Shown: positions 43,899 to 52,995, counted from the stretch's first letter. The stretch: DNA of 64,000 nucleotides from Chitinophaga dinghuensis (GCF_003259435.1 NZ_QLMA01000003.1:372001-436000); one strand, 5' to 3'. Program-made: numbers and translations. Notes: generated by a model not told the origin, from the letters alone.

Positions 43899-46100
43899 TT
43901 ATAATTCCCATTCATTGATGAGTCGACGTACTTTTTCTTTGTACTCGCCCAGTTCATTCATGGTTTCATTGATGAAGCTGTTATGTTCCAGGCTTCCTAC
44001 CACGATATTCATTTCTTTCTCACTATTGTAAGTCATTTTGCGGAATGGATTATTATAATCCTTTTCCCTTGATTTGTAGATGCCTTCAGCCATCCACTCC
44101 AGCGTCTGAATGCTGTCTACCATCCACTGGGAAAGCTGTTCCGTAGTGAAATTTTTCAACGGTACATCTTTTACTTCCAGCATACTGGCTACGGCATGTT
44201 GCAGTTTATCGCCGGGATATTCCTTGCTGATATCGCTGTAGGCTTCATGGAGCTGCTGCCACCCTGAAATACGGTTCTTGCGTATCTTTTGTTTCAGCGC
44301 TTCCACCGTATCAGTCTTCATCAGTTGTCCGCCGATGTTCAGCCATGGCGTGCGCTTGGCGTTCTTTACGGCCGCTTGCAACGCAATAAATGAAGGCTTT
44401 CCGGCGGCTACGATATTTTTGATACCATAGTACACAATCAGATCCCGGAAAATAGGATAAGCTTTATGTACTTTCAATAGCATGGTACGACGGTTACTGT
44501 TCTCGAAATTATCTACGTAAATAGTTAATCTGCTCACATCTTCCGGTTTTTCCAGCAAAAGTTCTTTTCCTTTTTTTCGTAGATCCTTCTCCGTTAGTTC
44601 CTTTTTCGGAGTGTTTTCAGGCAGTGCCAGCCAGGCTTTTGCTGTAGCAATTTCCATGATGGCCATCGCCTGGAACATTTCTTCCACAGAGTCGGGCGCG
44701 AGATAGTCGTATTCTATCAGCTGCACTTTATCCGTACGCTTGTCTCTGTCTACATACTTCCAGGAGTTCCTGGCGATGGCATACATGTTATACATGAACC
44801 AGTATGCAGGCATGACGCGCAGCGTATTATCATGTTCGTCATTGCTTACGAGCGAGAATGGAATCTGGATATTTAACTCCGACATATAATTTCCTTTGGA
44901 AAGTAATGTGAAGTTGGCAAAGCGGGAGTTATGTTTCAGACTTACACAGAGACCAGGCCAGAATCCTCTGCCGGCAATGATTTCACCATCGGCGCCACGG
45001 GAGTTGTGATTAGAACCAACTGTTGCGCCGGCGGCCATATTACTCTGTCCCATCACCAGGGATGCACAAAGGAAAGAGTTGTTATGGTGTTGTTCATGTG
45101 CCGGGAAGATGAGTGAGTTCAGTACTTCGCAGCAGGAGATCGTAGAATTATTACCGAGATAAGAGTTGATCAGACGTGCGCCATATTTCAGCTGACTGTG
45201 AGACGCCATTACAAAACGTACAGCTTTTACGCCATAGAAAATACGACAGCCATAACCAATAATGCCATTCACCAGTTCGCAGCCTTCTCCAATCTGGGAG
45301 CGGGCTTCCGCATTACTGTTGATGGTCAGGTTTTTCAGTTTGTTGGCCCCTTTCAGGTAAGCGTCCGTACCGATGGTAACGTCTTTGATCATGCGGCAGT
45401 TTTTGACTACCGTACGATCGCCCACCATACCATAGTAGCCGCGTCTTTTATCAAATTGTTTTTCGGTAAAATTGCGGAACTGTTGTTGTAGTTGCTCATC
45501 ATCTCTGTAACGGGTCCACAGATAAGCATCTCCGGGGAGCATGCCATCAAATGGCAGCACAGAACGACCTCCGTTTTCATTGCAGAGTTCCAGTTCTATC
45601 CGCAGATTTTCCGGCTCGGCGCTTTTGATAATGCCGTTCCCGAATTTTGCTACATCGGAAGTTACCATCTCGTTTACATTGGCGATGATCACTTCATTAC
45701 CGAGGATGTAGTGGGAGAGATAATTGACATTATGCACCACTACGTTATCTCCGAAGTCACAAGCACAGATCGTGCTGTTGTAAAGGCCAACAGGCAGTTT
45801 CAGATTACGATACTCCAGATAGTAGGGTTCCAGCTTACCGATGCGCACCATTCCGAAGAAATGGCAGTGCTGTACCAGCTGCGGATTGAATTCATTGGAT
45901 ACGAAGATGTTATTCCAGTTGTCGGAAGTATTGTCATTACGCACCAGTGCTTCCACCTCATAGGCTGTGAGCTGGCGGTACTGATCCTGTCGTTGCCATT
46001 GTTCATTACGCAGGTAGTACTCGTCTTTCCCTTTTGGAAGTTCGTCTTCAATAAAATTATACCCCAGTTGTTCCAGGGGCATTTTTCGGATGTTGTTCAT
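43899..46100 (-). CDS. DUF4954 family protein (left-handed beta-helix, acyltransferase-like)
   Basis: 733 residues from the ATG at 46100; a longer TTG frame reaches 46124 and would overlap glmS. The region ~70-430 reads as a hexapeptide-repeat left-handed beta-helix (short Ile/Val/Gly turns such as VIIANVNEMV, VVKNCRMIKDVTIG, GCELVNGIIGYGCRIFYG, NNSTISCCEVLN), the fold of GlmU- or LpxA-like acyltransferases and uridylyltransferases. The last 250 residues are helical. The family is of unknown function and characteristic of Bacteroidota. It lies 16 bases after glmS in one operon, which suggests hexosamine or cell-envelope metabolism. Confidence 0.85.
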   Translation of the reverse strand: MNNIRKMPLEQLGYNFIEDELPKGKDEYYLRNEQWQRQDQYRQLTAYEVEALVRNDNTSDNWNNIFVSNEFNPQLVQHCHFFGMVRIGKLEPYYLEYRNLKLPVGLYNSTICACDFGDNVVVHNVNYLSHYILGNEVIIANVNEMVTSDVAKFGNGIIKSAEPENLRIELELCNENGGRSVLPFDGMLPGDAYLWTRYRDDEQLQQQFRNFTEKQFDKRRGYYGMVGDRTVVKNCRMIKDVTIGTDAYLKGANKLKNLTINSNAEARSQIGEGCELVNGIIGYGCRIFYGVKAVRFVMASHSQLKYGARLINSYLGNNSTISCCEVLNSLIFPAHEQHHNNSFLCASLVMGQSNMAAGATVGSNHNSRGADGEIIAGRGFWPGLCVSLKHNSRFANFTLLSKGNYMSELNIQIPFSLVSNDEHDNTLRVMPAYWFMYNMYAIARNSWKYVDRDKRTDKVQLIEYDYLAPDSVEEMFQAMAIMEIATAKAWLALPENTPKKELTEKDLRKKGKELLLEKPEDVSRLTIYVDNFENSNRRTMLLKVHKAYPIFRDLIVYYGIKNIVAAGKPSFIALQAAVKNAKRTPWLNIGGQLMKTDTVEALKQKIRKNRISGWQQLHEAYSDISKEYPGDKLQHAVASMLEVKDVPLKNFTTEQLSQWMVDSIQTLEWMAEGIYKSREKDYNNPFRKMTYNSEKEMNIVVGSLEHNSFINETMNELGEYKEKVRRLINEWEL

Positions 46101-46116
46101 GGATACAAACTTAAGT

Positions 46117-47952
46117 CTATTCAACAGTTACACTCTTTGCGAGGTTTCTGGGTTTATCCACATCATATCCTTTTGATACGCCGATGTGATAAGCCAGTAA
46201 CTGCAAAGGTATAACACTAATGATTGGCGCAACCAGTTCATCTGCTGCTGGTACTACAATCACATCGTCTGCCATAGACGGAATAGTATCGTCTCCTTCT
46301 GTTACAACCGCTATCACCTTGCCTTTGCGGGCTTTGATCTCCTGAATATTGGAGACAATTTTTTCGTAATAACTATCTTTCGTTGCAACAATTACTACAG
46401 GTAAATTTTCATCTACCAGTGCAATAGGACCATGTTTCATTTCTGCAGCAGGGTATCCTTCTGCATGTATGTACGAAATCTCTTTCAGTTTGAGCGCGCC
46501 TTCGAGGGCAACAGGGAAATTGTATCCGCGGCCCAGGTAGAGGAAGTCGCGTGCATCTTTATATTTCTCTGCTATTTTATGTACCTGATCATTCAGTGCT
46601 AATGCGGTGGCTACTTTATCGGGTACCGCATTCATTTCATCCAGGAGATGCTGGAATCGTTGAGCCGTGATAGTGCCTTTCTCGATTCCTACTTTCAGCG
46701 CGATGAGTGCGAGTACGGTCAGCTGTGCGGTGAATGCCTTGGTACTGGCTACGCCAATTTCAGGGCCTGCGTGCGTATAAGCGCCGGCATCGGAAATGCG
46801 TGCAATAGAGGAGCCTACTACATTACATACGCCTAAGATGATGGCCCCTTTCTCTCTTGCACTGTCTATGGCCACCAGTGTATCGGCTGTCTCGCCAGAC
46901 TGTGATATTGCAATTATTACATCGCCTTTTCCTACCACCGGATTCCTGTATCGGAATTCAGATGCATATTCTACCTCAACGGGTATACGACATAATTCTT
47001 CAATCATGTATTCTGCTACCAGACCGGCATGCCAGCTGGTTCCACATGCTACGATGATGATACGGTTAGCATTTTTCAGCAGGTCCATATGCTCGCGGAT
47101 ACCGCCTAATGTCAGCGTACCTTTTGGCGCATCCAGACGGCCGCGCATACTATCATAGATCGTTTGTGGCTGCTCAAAAATTTCTTTCAGCATGAAGTGG
47201 TCATAACCGCCTTTTTCAATAGCCGCGAGGTCCATATCCAGTTTTTGGATGTATGGCGTCTGACGTTCGTTGCTGATATTTTTCAGGATCAGTTCATCCG
47301 GTTTGATGATTGCAATTTCATAATCATTTACGTACACTACTTCTTTGGTGTATTCAATGATAGGAGAGGCGTCCGATGCGAGGAAATGTTCATCTTTACC
47401 TACGCCGATAACGAGCGGACTACCTTTCCTGGCAGCGATGAGCGTATCCGGATGTTCTTCGTCCAGGAGCACGATTACATAAGCGCCTACTACGCGTTTG
47501 AGGGCGATACGCAGGGCTTCTTCCAGCGGACAGTTATTGCTCTTTTTAATTTCTTCAATGAAGTGCAGGAGCACTTCGGTATCTGTGTCGCTTTGAAAAA
47601 CATGTCCTTTACTTTCCAGCTCTTGTTTCAGCTGTACATAGTTTTCGATGATACCATTGTGTACCATTGCCAGTTTACCATCGCTGGAAACGTGAGGGTG
47701 GGCATTCCGGTCGCAAGGCTCACCATGTGTGGCCCAACGGGTGTGGCCAATGGCAATGCGGCTGCGCATATCTTTGCCGGAAGCATATTCTTCCAGTGCG
47801 GCCACTTTGTCCTTCTTTTTATAAACTTTGAGTCCATCATTGATGATAGCAACTCCAGCGCTGTCATACCCACGGTATTCCAGTCTTTTAAGGCCTTTCA
47901 AGACGATCGGATAAGCTTCTCGCTGCCCGATATAAGCTACGATTCCACACAT
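46117..47952 (-). CDS. glmS: Glutamine-fructose-6-phosphate aminotransferase (isomerising)
   Basis: Makes glucosamine-6-phosphate, the entry to amino-sugar and cell-wall synthesis. 611 residues. The mature N-terminal nucleophile is Cys2 (MCGIVAYIG). The glutaminase domain runs to ~240 and two SIS sugar isomerase domains follow, with SQSGETADTLVA (~348-359) and the EGALKLKEISYIHAEGYPAAEMKHGP segment (~480-505). The C-terminus DKPRNLAKSVTVE is the conserved family end, with a Lys for Schiff-base formation. First gene of an operon with the DUF4954 gene. The 5' leader has a small hairpin; no glmS ribozyme is recognisable. Confidence 0.98.
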   Translation of the reverse strand: MCGIVAYIGQREAYPIVLKGLKRLEYRGYDSAGVAIINDGLKVYKKKDKVAALEEYASGKDMRSRIAIGHTRWATHGEPCDRNAHPHVSSDGKLAMVHNGIIENYVQLKQELESKGHVFQSDTDTEVLLHFIEEIKKSNNCPLEEALRIALKRVVGAYVIVLLDEEHPDTLIAARKGSPLVIGVGKDEHFLASDASPIIEYTKEVVYVNDYEIAIIKPDELILKNISNERQTPYIQKLDMDLAAIEKGGYDHFMLKEIFEQPQTIYDSMRGRLDAPKGTLTLGGIREHMDLLKNANRIIIVACGTSWHAGLVAEYMIEELCRIPVEVEYASEFRYRNPVVGKGDVIIAISQSGETADTLVAIDSAREKGAIILGVCNVVGSSIARISDAGAYTHAGPEIGVASTKAFTAQLTVLALIALKVGIEKGTITAQRFQHLLDEMNAVPDKVATALALNDQVHKIAEKYKDARDFLYLGRGYNFPVALEGALKLKEISYIHAEGYPAAEMKHGPIALVDENLPVVIVATKDSYYEKIVSNIQEIKARKGKVIAVVTEGDDTIPSMADDVIVVPAADELVAPIISVIPLQLLAYHIGVSKGYDVDKPRNLAKSVTVE

Positions 47953-48010
47953 ATGGTTCTTATATTTTTTGTTGAGGTTTTGATTTGGGAGATAGAATTA
48001 TAAATACAGA

Positions 48011-48040
48011 TAAACTGCCTGCGGAGAGGCAGCTAGTTTA
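48011..48040 (-). promoter_or_regulatory. Hairpin in the glmS 5' leader
   Basis: CTGCCT/AGGCAG (48015-48020 with 48027-48032), extended after a bulge by TAAACT/AGTTTA (48011-48016 with 48035-48040). It is 60-90 bases upstream of glmS on its coding strand, so it would be in the mRNA leader if transcription starts far enough upstream. Function unknown. Confidence 0.35.
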
Positions 48041-48085
48041 ACATGACGCGTGCATTCAAAAAATGTTAAAAGTTAAAAATAAAAA

Positions 48086-48157
48086 AGGGATACGGTGAGA
48101 TGATAAGCAGCAATTAACGCAGTGTTAATACTGTTTTTCATCATTCACCGTATCCCT
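48086..48157 (-). terminator. Large nested terminator of the S9 peptidase gene
   Basis: A perfect 13-bp outer stem AGGGATACGGTGA/TCACCGTATCCCT (48086-48098 with 48145-48157) with an inner GATGA/TCATC pairing and a TTAAC/GTTAA hairpin at the tip. On the minus strand it is followed by TTTTTTATTTTT. Long loop and T-run make it a strong terminator for the leftward gene. Confidence 0.85.
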
Positions 48158-48187
48158 GTAATGTCTTACTATGGGGACAGGTACGAG

Positions 48188-50557
48188 TTACTTCAGAAGC
48201 GTTTCGTTAAAGAGTTTCAAAATTCTTTTGTACTCGTCTGTCCAGCTGCTGGGGGTAGTAAATCCGTGATCTTCTACGGGAAATACCGCCAGCTCCCAAT
48301 TATCTTTGCCCAGTTCAATCAGACGTTGTGACAATCGCACAATATCCTCGAAATGAACGTTTGTGTCTACCATTCCATGACACATCAGCAGTTTGCCTTT
48401 CAGTCCTTCCGCATGGTAGATTGGGGAGGAGCGAAGATACGCAATACTATCCTTAAATGGCTCATTCAGGATATTACTGGTGTACCCGTGGTTGTAGTGT
48501 GCCCAGTCGGTTACGCTTCTCAGCGCAGCTCCTGCTGCAAAGGTACCTGGTTTGGTAAACATAGCCATGAGCGTCATAAATCCGCCATAACTACCGCCAT
48601 AAATACCTATGCGTTTGGCATCTACACCTGCTTTTTCTGCCATATATTTTGCTGCATCCACTTCGTCGTCCAGGTCTTTTCCGCCCATGAAACGATAGAT
48701 GCCTGTTCTCCAGTTGCGACCATACCCGGAACTGCCGCGGTAATCCACGTCCATCACAGTATAGCCGAGATCTGTCAGCAGATTATGGAACATGTATTCC
48801 CTGAAATACTGACTCCACCAACGATGCGCATTTTGCAAATACCCGGCACCATGTACAAAAATTACGCCTGCTCCGTTTTTCCTGGCCGGATCAGGGGTAT
48901 ATAACCTGGCATAGACCTGCTGATTATCGCCACTGGTATAGGTGATCAGCTGGGGAACGCGCCAGTTATAACTCTTAAATTCGGCCGATTGTGCCAAATT
49001 CGTTACCTGTTGGGCTTTTGCGCCAGGAGTATTTGGTTGGATATACAACTCCCATGGCTGATTGGAAGAGGAATAACGGAAAGCAATCCACTTTTCATCC
49101 GGACTAACAGTTACCTCATTCGCGCCTTGCATTGTGGTAATTCGTTCCGTTTTTCCACTAACGAGACTCAACTTGTAGAATTGTTTCTCACCAGGATGTA
49201 CCTCATTGGTGCTGATATAGAAAGTTTTTTTATCTCTGGACAATTCCGCTTCCTGTACTTCATAATTGCCACTGGTAAGCTGTTTTTGTTCTCCCGTCAG
49301 CACGTTGGTAGTATAGAGATGCGAATATCCGCTGGCTTCCGACTGATACCAGCAGGTATTGTCATCAATCCAGCCCAGGTTAGCGCCGCCAAAGCTCCAT
49401 CCTATACCAGGGCCTGCAATCCAGGCTTCATCCCGTTGACGATTCACAGATTTCAGTTTGCCGGTAGCTGGGTCCAGCAGGGCAATCCAACGATCTTTAT
49501 TGTCCTGCGAACGAATATCCATTATTGCATGTTTGCCATTGTCTGTCCAGTAAGGTCCGTTAATAATGACTTCTCTTACAACAGCGGAATCTTTTTTCGT
49601 ATAGTCTTTTACGTAATCAGGCTGATCCTTGATCCCTGGCAGTTCTTTGATGCTGATGGCGAGTACGGTATCGGCCACGCGATCATAGACAAAGCTGGTA
49701 AAACTCCCTTCAGGAGCGCCTACTTTTTCGCGGGAAGGAATGTCTGTGGTGAAACCGGTGCTGGTTACATAGTCGGGAACGATGGTGCTTTTAGCGTCTT
49801 TGGGCGCAGCAAACAGGCGATAGGTAATATATCTGCCATCAGGACTAATCTGTACATTCTGTACATCTTTATCTTCTGTATATAAGGACCGCAGCGGCTT
49901 TGGCGCGTTTTGTTTATTATAGGCAGTAGCTGCATCTGCTTTCGCTTTTTTATCGCGGATAATGTCCAGCAATTGCAGCTGCTGGGCTTTTAGCCATTTT
50001 TCCTGGGCATTTCCTTTGTCCAGATCTGATTTTTCCGGTGGCGGAGGCGTACCGGATTTGAAGTTGGTGAGCTGGGAAATGGCGCCATCAGCGCGGTTCC
50101 AGGTAAATAAATCGCGTCCTTGCTGGAAGGCAATTGCTTGTTCATTATTGGTGAAGACAGCGCCGTATTCCTGTGCAGTGGTATTGGTAATACGAATGAC
50201 TTTACCAGTTTTGGTATCCATCAGATAGACATCGCCATAGAAGGAATAGGCCAGCAACGAGTGGTCTGCGTTGTAGGTGCCATTTTTCCTGGCATTTAGC
50301 AGGGCCCTGTCTGCGGCCGCCGTTTTATTCGGATGGATATCCTTGGTATGAATAAAGTACATGGAATCGGCTATGGCCTTCTCTGGATTCCAGTTGAAAT
50401 AGACTGTTTGATTATCGGCGCCCCAGAATATACGGTCAGGGGAAGTGCCCATCCACTTTGGGTCCCGCATGATTTTGTCGACCGTTAATGGCGACAATTG
50501 GGCATAGGTGGCATTGGCTGATAAAAAAATAATGGCAGGTAGGAACCATTTTCTCAT
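48188..50557 (-). CDS. S9 family serine peptidase (dipeptidyl/acylaminoacyl peptidase type)
   Basis: 789 residues with a signal peptide (1-19), so periplasmic or secreted. The N-terminal half is a DPP IV-like beta-propeller (WD-like strands YITYRLFA, WIALLDPATGKL, TFYISTN); the C-terminal third is the alpha/beta-hydrolase with catalytic Ser in YGGSYGGF (~655), Asp in HGMVDTNVHF (~735) and His in VEDHGF (~770). It cleaves short peptides or N-blocked peptides; exact substrate unknown. Its first six codons and leader are duplicated as an exact 74-bp tandem repeat upstream. Monocistronic with a strong terminator. Confidence 0.93.
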   Translation of the reverse strand: MRKWFLPAIIFLSANATYAQLSPLTVDKIMRDPKWMGTSPDRIFWGADNQTVYFNWNPEKAIADSMYFIHTKDIHPNKTAAADRALLNARKNGTYNADHSLLAYSFYGDVYLMDTKTGKVIRITNTTAQEYGAVFTNNEQAIAFQQGRDLFTWNRADGAISQLTNFKSGTPPPPEKSDLDKGNAQEKWLKAQQLQLLDIIRDKKAKADAATAYNKQNAPKPLRSLYTEDKDVQNVQISPDGRYITYRLFAAPKDAKSTIVPDYVTSTGFTTDIPSREKVGAPEGSFTSFVYDRVADTVLAISIKELPGIKDQPDYVKDYTKKDSAVVREVIINGPYWTDNGKHAIMDIRSQDNKDRWIALLDPATGKLKSVNRQRDEAWIAGPGIGWSFGGANLGWIDDNTCWYQSEASGYSHLYTTNVLTGEQKQLTSGNYEVQEAELSRDKKTFYISTNEVHPGEKQFYKLSLVSGKTERITTMQGANEVTVSPDEKWIAFRYSSSNQPWELYIQPNTPGAKAQQVTNLAQSAEFKSYNWRVPQLITYTSGDNQQVYARLYTPDPARKNGAGVIFVHGAGYLQNAHRWWSQYFREYMFHNLLTDLGYTVMDVDYRGSSGYGRNWRTGIYRFMGGKDLDDEVDAAKYMAEKAGVDAKRIGIYGGSYGGFMTLMAMFTKPGTFAAGAALRSVTDWAHYNHGYTSNILNEPFKDSIAYLRSSPIYHAEGLKGKLLMCHGMVDTNVHFEDIVRLSQRLIELGKDNWELAVFPVEDHGFTTPSSWTDEYKRILKLFNETLLK

Positions 50558-50687
50558 AGCGGTTGATAAATTTGTTGGGAATTAAAAGTAATGGATAAAC
50601 TCAGAAAATCCTTTAGGAACCATTTTCTCATAGCGGTTGATAAATTTGTTGGGAATTAAAAGTAATGGATAAACTCAGAAAATCCTT
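50540..50687. repeat. Exact 74-bp tandem duplication across the S9 peptidase start
   Basis: Two identical 74-base units, 50540-50613 and 50614-50687, head to tail. The unit covers the first six codons of the S9 peptidase (MRKWFL) and the bases before its ATG. Identity is complete, so the event is recent or is an assembly artefact. The upstream copy keeps its own start codon (50631-50629) and thereby creates a short upstream frame. Confidence 0.97.
50554..50631 (-). CDS. 25-codon upstream frame created by the duplication
   Basis: From the duplicated ATG at 50631 the frame reads MRKWFL then 19 further residues (out of frame with the peptidase) and stops at TGA 50556-50554. That TGA overlaps the peptidase ATG (50557-50555) as ATGA. 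If translated it would couple initiation of the peptidase to termination of a 25-residue peptide. I see no reason to think the peptide itself has a function. Confidence 0.3.
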   Translation of the reverse strand: MRKWFLKDFLSLSITFNSQQIYQPL

Positions 50688-50734
50688 CATTAAAGGATAT
50701 TCGGTCCCATTATTATATGCCTTAACTTTATAGT

Positions 50735-51265
50735 ATGCGAATCCTGTGTTTCATTGCCCTGATGGGTCTTATTGCCTGTAAGCCCAAGTCTCCTGCCCGG
50801 TTGCCTATACCGGTTTCGGAAGACACGACCTTTCTCACCGGCACTTTTTACCTGGTACGACATGCAGAACGATATGAGGGGCATGATTCTACACTGACGC
50901 CGGAAGGACACGCCAGGGCCGGAGCATTATATCATCTCCTTAAAGATTCCGCTATCAACAAGATATATATTACACCTTATCGTCGTAGTATCCAGACTGC
51001 AGATAGTCTGCGTTTATTATTACCGGCAGACACGAGCTTCTACAAACCGGATACCTCCGGTGAATCCCTGATTTATGAGCTAACAAGGCATGAAGACTGG
51101 GGGAAGCATGTGGTCATCATTGGGCATTCCAATACCTTGATTCCTATTATTCGTAGTCTGGGCGCAAAGTCGCCAGTGGATTCTATTGGAGACAAAGAGT
51201 ATGACCGGTTGTTTATTATTCGCAAAACCCATGAGGGGACTACGATTAAGTCTACCTGTTACTAA
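50735..51265 (+). CDS. Histidine phosphatase family lipoprotein
   Basis: 176 residues with a lipobox (LIAC, Cys15). The phosphoglycerate-mutase-like core has LVRHAERY (nucleophile His, Arg; ~40-47), a second Arg in YITPYRRSIQTAD (~81) and the second catalytic His in VVIIGHSN (~130-137). It removes phosphate from a small metabolite or protein in the periplasm or at the outer membrane; substrate unknown. It is divergent from the S9 peptidase with ~180 bases between the starts. Confidence 0.88.
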   Translation: MRILCFIALMGLIACKPKSPARLPIPVSEDTTFLTGTFYLVRHAERYEGHDSTLTPEGHARAGALYHLLKDSAINKIYITPYRRSIQTADSLRLLLPADTSFYKPDTSGESLIYELTRHEDWGKHVVIIGHSNTLIPIIRSLGAKSPVDSIGDKEYDRLFIIRKTHEGTTIKSTCY

Positions 51266-51289
51266 TGCGAATATCCATCGCGGATTTTG

Positions 51290-51314
51290 AAAACGACATC
51301 TTCGATGTCGTTTT
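51290..51314 (+). terminator. Terminator-like hairpin after the histidine phosphatase gene
   Basis: Perfect 11-bp stem (51290-51300 with 51304-51314), TTC loop; the right arm ends in GTTTTGG, so the T-run is short. It lies 25 bases past the stop at 51265. Confidence 0.65.
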
Positions 51315-51512
51315 GGTTGGTTCCGCGCTTCGCGCGGTATTGCTGCGCAAGTTGGGTGAATAGCGCGTTTGGCTGTTAGCAAAATAGGATTGGTTTAAGT
51401 TGATGTGTCAAACATCCATCTGCGCCGTTATCCCAACACGATCCGTTCCGCTCGCAATGTCAAACGCTTATCTCCGCGCCGTCAACAAAACATAATCAGT
51501 TCTTCCCCAAAC

Positions 51513-51542
51513 GTCAAACGGCGCCGATAGGCGCCGTTTGAC
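51513..51542. terminator. Hairpin after mgtE
   Basis: Perfect 13-bp stem GTCAAACGGCGCC/GGCGCCGTTTGAC with a GATA loop, 20 bases past the mgtE stop at 51562. There is no T-run on the exit side of the minus strand, so whether it terminates is uncertain. Confidence 0.55.
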
Positions 51543-51561
51543 AAAAAAAATATCTCCACTA

Positions 51562-52938
51562 TTAGAGTAAAATTCCCCTCATTAAGGTATAAGCCACTGT
51601 AAAATAGATCAACAACCCTGTTACATCTACGAGCGTCGCTACAAACGGCGCCGAAGATGTCGCCGGATCGGCTCCAAGTTTCTTCAGCAACAACGGCAAC
51701 ATAGAGCCCGAAAGGGTCCCCCACAAAACCACCCCGATCAGGGAAATACCTACTGTCATCCCAATGAGGATAGTATGTTCACCATAGGTATGGAAGAAGG
51801 TGTTCCAGAGCAGGATACGAATAAATCCGATGGCGCCGAGCACACTTCCCAGCAGTACGCCGGAAATAAGCTCTCTGCGCATTACCCGCCACCAGTCGCC
51901 GATCGTGATCTCCCCAAGCGCCATAGCCTGGATAATCAGGGTAGAAGCTTGAGAACCACTGTTGCCGCCACTGGAAATAATCAACGGTACAAAGAGCGCC
52001 AGTACCACCGCTTTGGCAATTTCATCTTCGAAAAAGCCCATGGCAGTAGCAGTAAGCATCTCGCCGATGAACAAGACTACGAGCCAGCCTATACGTTTTT
52101 TTACCAACTTAAGCAGTGGCATGTCCAGATAGGGCTCATCCAATGCCTCGGTACCCCCGATTTTCTGGATATCTTCTGTATGTTCTTCATTGGCAATCCA
52201 CAACATATCGTCGATGGTGACAATACCGAGGAGGATACCCTGATCGTCTACAACGGGAAGGGCTACACGGTTCTCCATCCGGAATACCTGTATGGCTTCT
52301 TCCTGGTCATCGTTGACATGCAGGGATACAAAACGGTCGTCCATCAGGGTGTGTACCACCGTATCCGTAGATACCAACAGGAATTCCCTGATACGGAAGT
52401 CATCCAGCAAATGGCCGTTGCTGTCGATCACATAAATTACATCAATCGTTTCACTATCCTTTCCATATTCCCGGATATAATCCAGGACCTGTTTCACTGT
52501 CCACTCCTCCCGAACGGCTATATAGTCCGGGGTCATGATACGGCCCACGCTGTTCTCCTTGTACCCCAACAGGGACAACGTGATACGGCGCTCTTCCGGA
52601 TCAAGGAGCTTAATCAGCTCCTTTACCGCCTCACTAGGAAGTTCTTCCAGGAAAGAGGTACGGTCATCCGCGGGCAGTTCATTCAAAAGCTCGGCGATTT
52701 TGGCGGGGGCTAACGATTTGATTACATCCTCTTGCAGAGGAAAGTCGAGAATACGGAATGCAGCAGCAGCGCGACTAATAGAGAGATTATTGATAATAAC
52801 CCCTGCTTCATCAGGCTCCTCATGAATAAGTTCTGCAATGTCCGTAATCAGCTGGTCGTCCAGGTAAACTGTCAATTCACGGTAGTTTTTCTCCTCCGTC
52901 AGCTCACTGAACTTTTCCTGTAATGCTTCATTTTCCAT
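51562..52938 (-). CDS. mgtE: Magnesium transporter MgtE
   Basis: About 458 residues from the ATG at 52938 (a TTG frame extends two codons). The cytosolic N domain (superhelical repeats, ~20-130) and two CBS domains (~135-265) act as a Mg2+ gate. The membrane part has five helices, with the family motifs GNSGSQASTLIIQAMALGEI (~320-340) and LGADPATSSAPFVATLVDVTGLL (~405-430), which lines the pore with the Asp of the selectivity site. Passes Mg2+ inwards. Follows the bestrophin-family gene by 57 bases on the same strand, so the two are probably co-transcribed. Confidence 0.96.
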   Translation of the reverse strand: MENEALQEKFSELTEEKNYRELTVYLDDQLITDIAELIHEEPDEAGVIINNLSISRAAAAFRILDFPLQEDVIKSLAPAKIAELLNELPADDRTSFLEELPSEAVKELIKLLDPEERRITLSLLGYKENSVGRIMTPDYIAVREEWTVKQVLDYIREYGKDSETIDVIYVIDSNGHLLDDFRIREFLLVSTDTVVHTLMDDRFVSLHVNDDQEEAIQVFRMENRVALPVVDDQGILLGIVTIDDMLWIANEEHTEDIQKIGGTEALDEPYLDMPLLKLVKKRIGWLVVLFIGEMLTATAMGFFEDEIAKAVVLALFVPLIISSGGNSGSQASTLIIQAMALGEITIGDWWRVMRRELISGVLLGSVLGAIGFIRILLWNTFFHTYGEHTILIGMTVGISLIGVVLWGTLSGSMLPLLLKKLGADPATSSAPFVATLVDVTGLLIYFTVAYTLMRGILL

Positions 52939-52995
52939 GTACAAATTGACTCTGGCTGCGAAATTAAGTTAAAATAGTACGCATAAGGGCAGGAA

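Larger units (their letters stand above)
51266..51561. other. Intergenic region with hairpins and short GTCAAAC repeats
   Basis: 296 bases between the histidine phosphatase and mgtE stops. Hairpins: AAAACGACATC/GATGTCGTTTT (51290-51300 with 51304-51314), which may end the phosphatase gene; CCGCGC/GCGCGG (51323-51328 with 51332-51337); and a 13-bp stem at 51513-51525 with 51530-51542 beside the mgtE end. The word GTCAAAC occurs at 51407, 51459 and 51514, each time followed by a GCGCCG motif, suggesting decayed short repeats. No reading frame is convincing. Confidence 0.55.

Noticed and set aside
46101..46124. TTG start giving an overlap of the DUF4954 gene with glmS
   Set aside because: ATG 46100 gives a normal gap of 16 bases; overlap not needed.
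47953..48085. glmS ribozyme in the glmS leader
   Set aside because: No conserved ribozyme core recognised; the stretch is short with only a simple hairpin.
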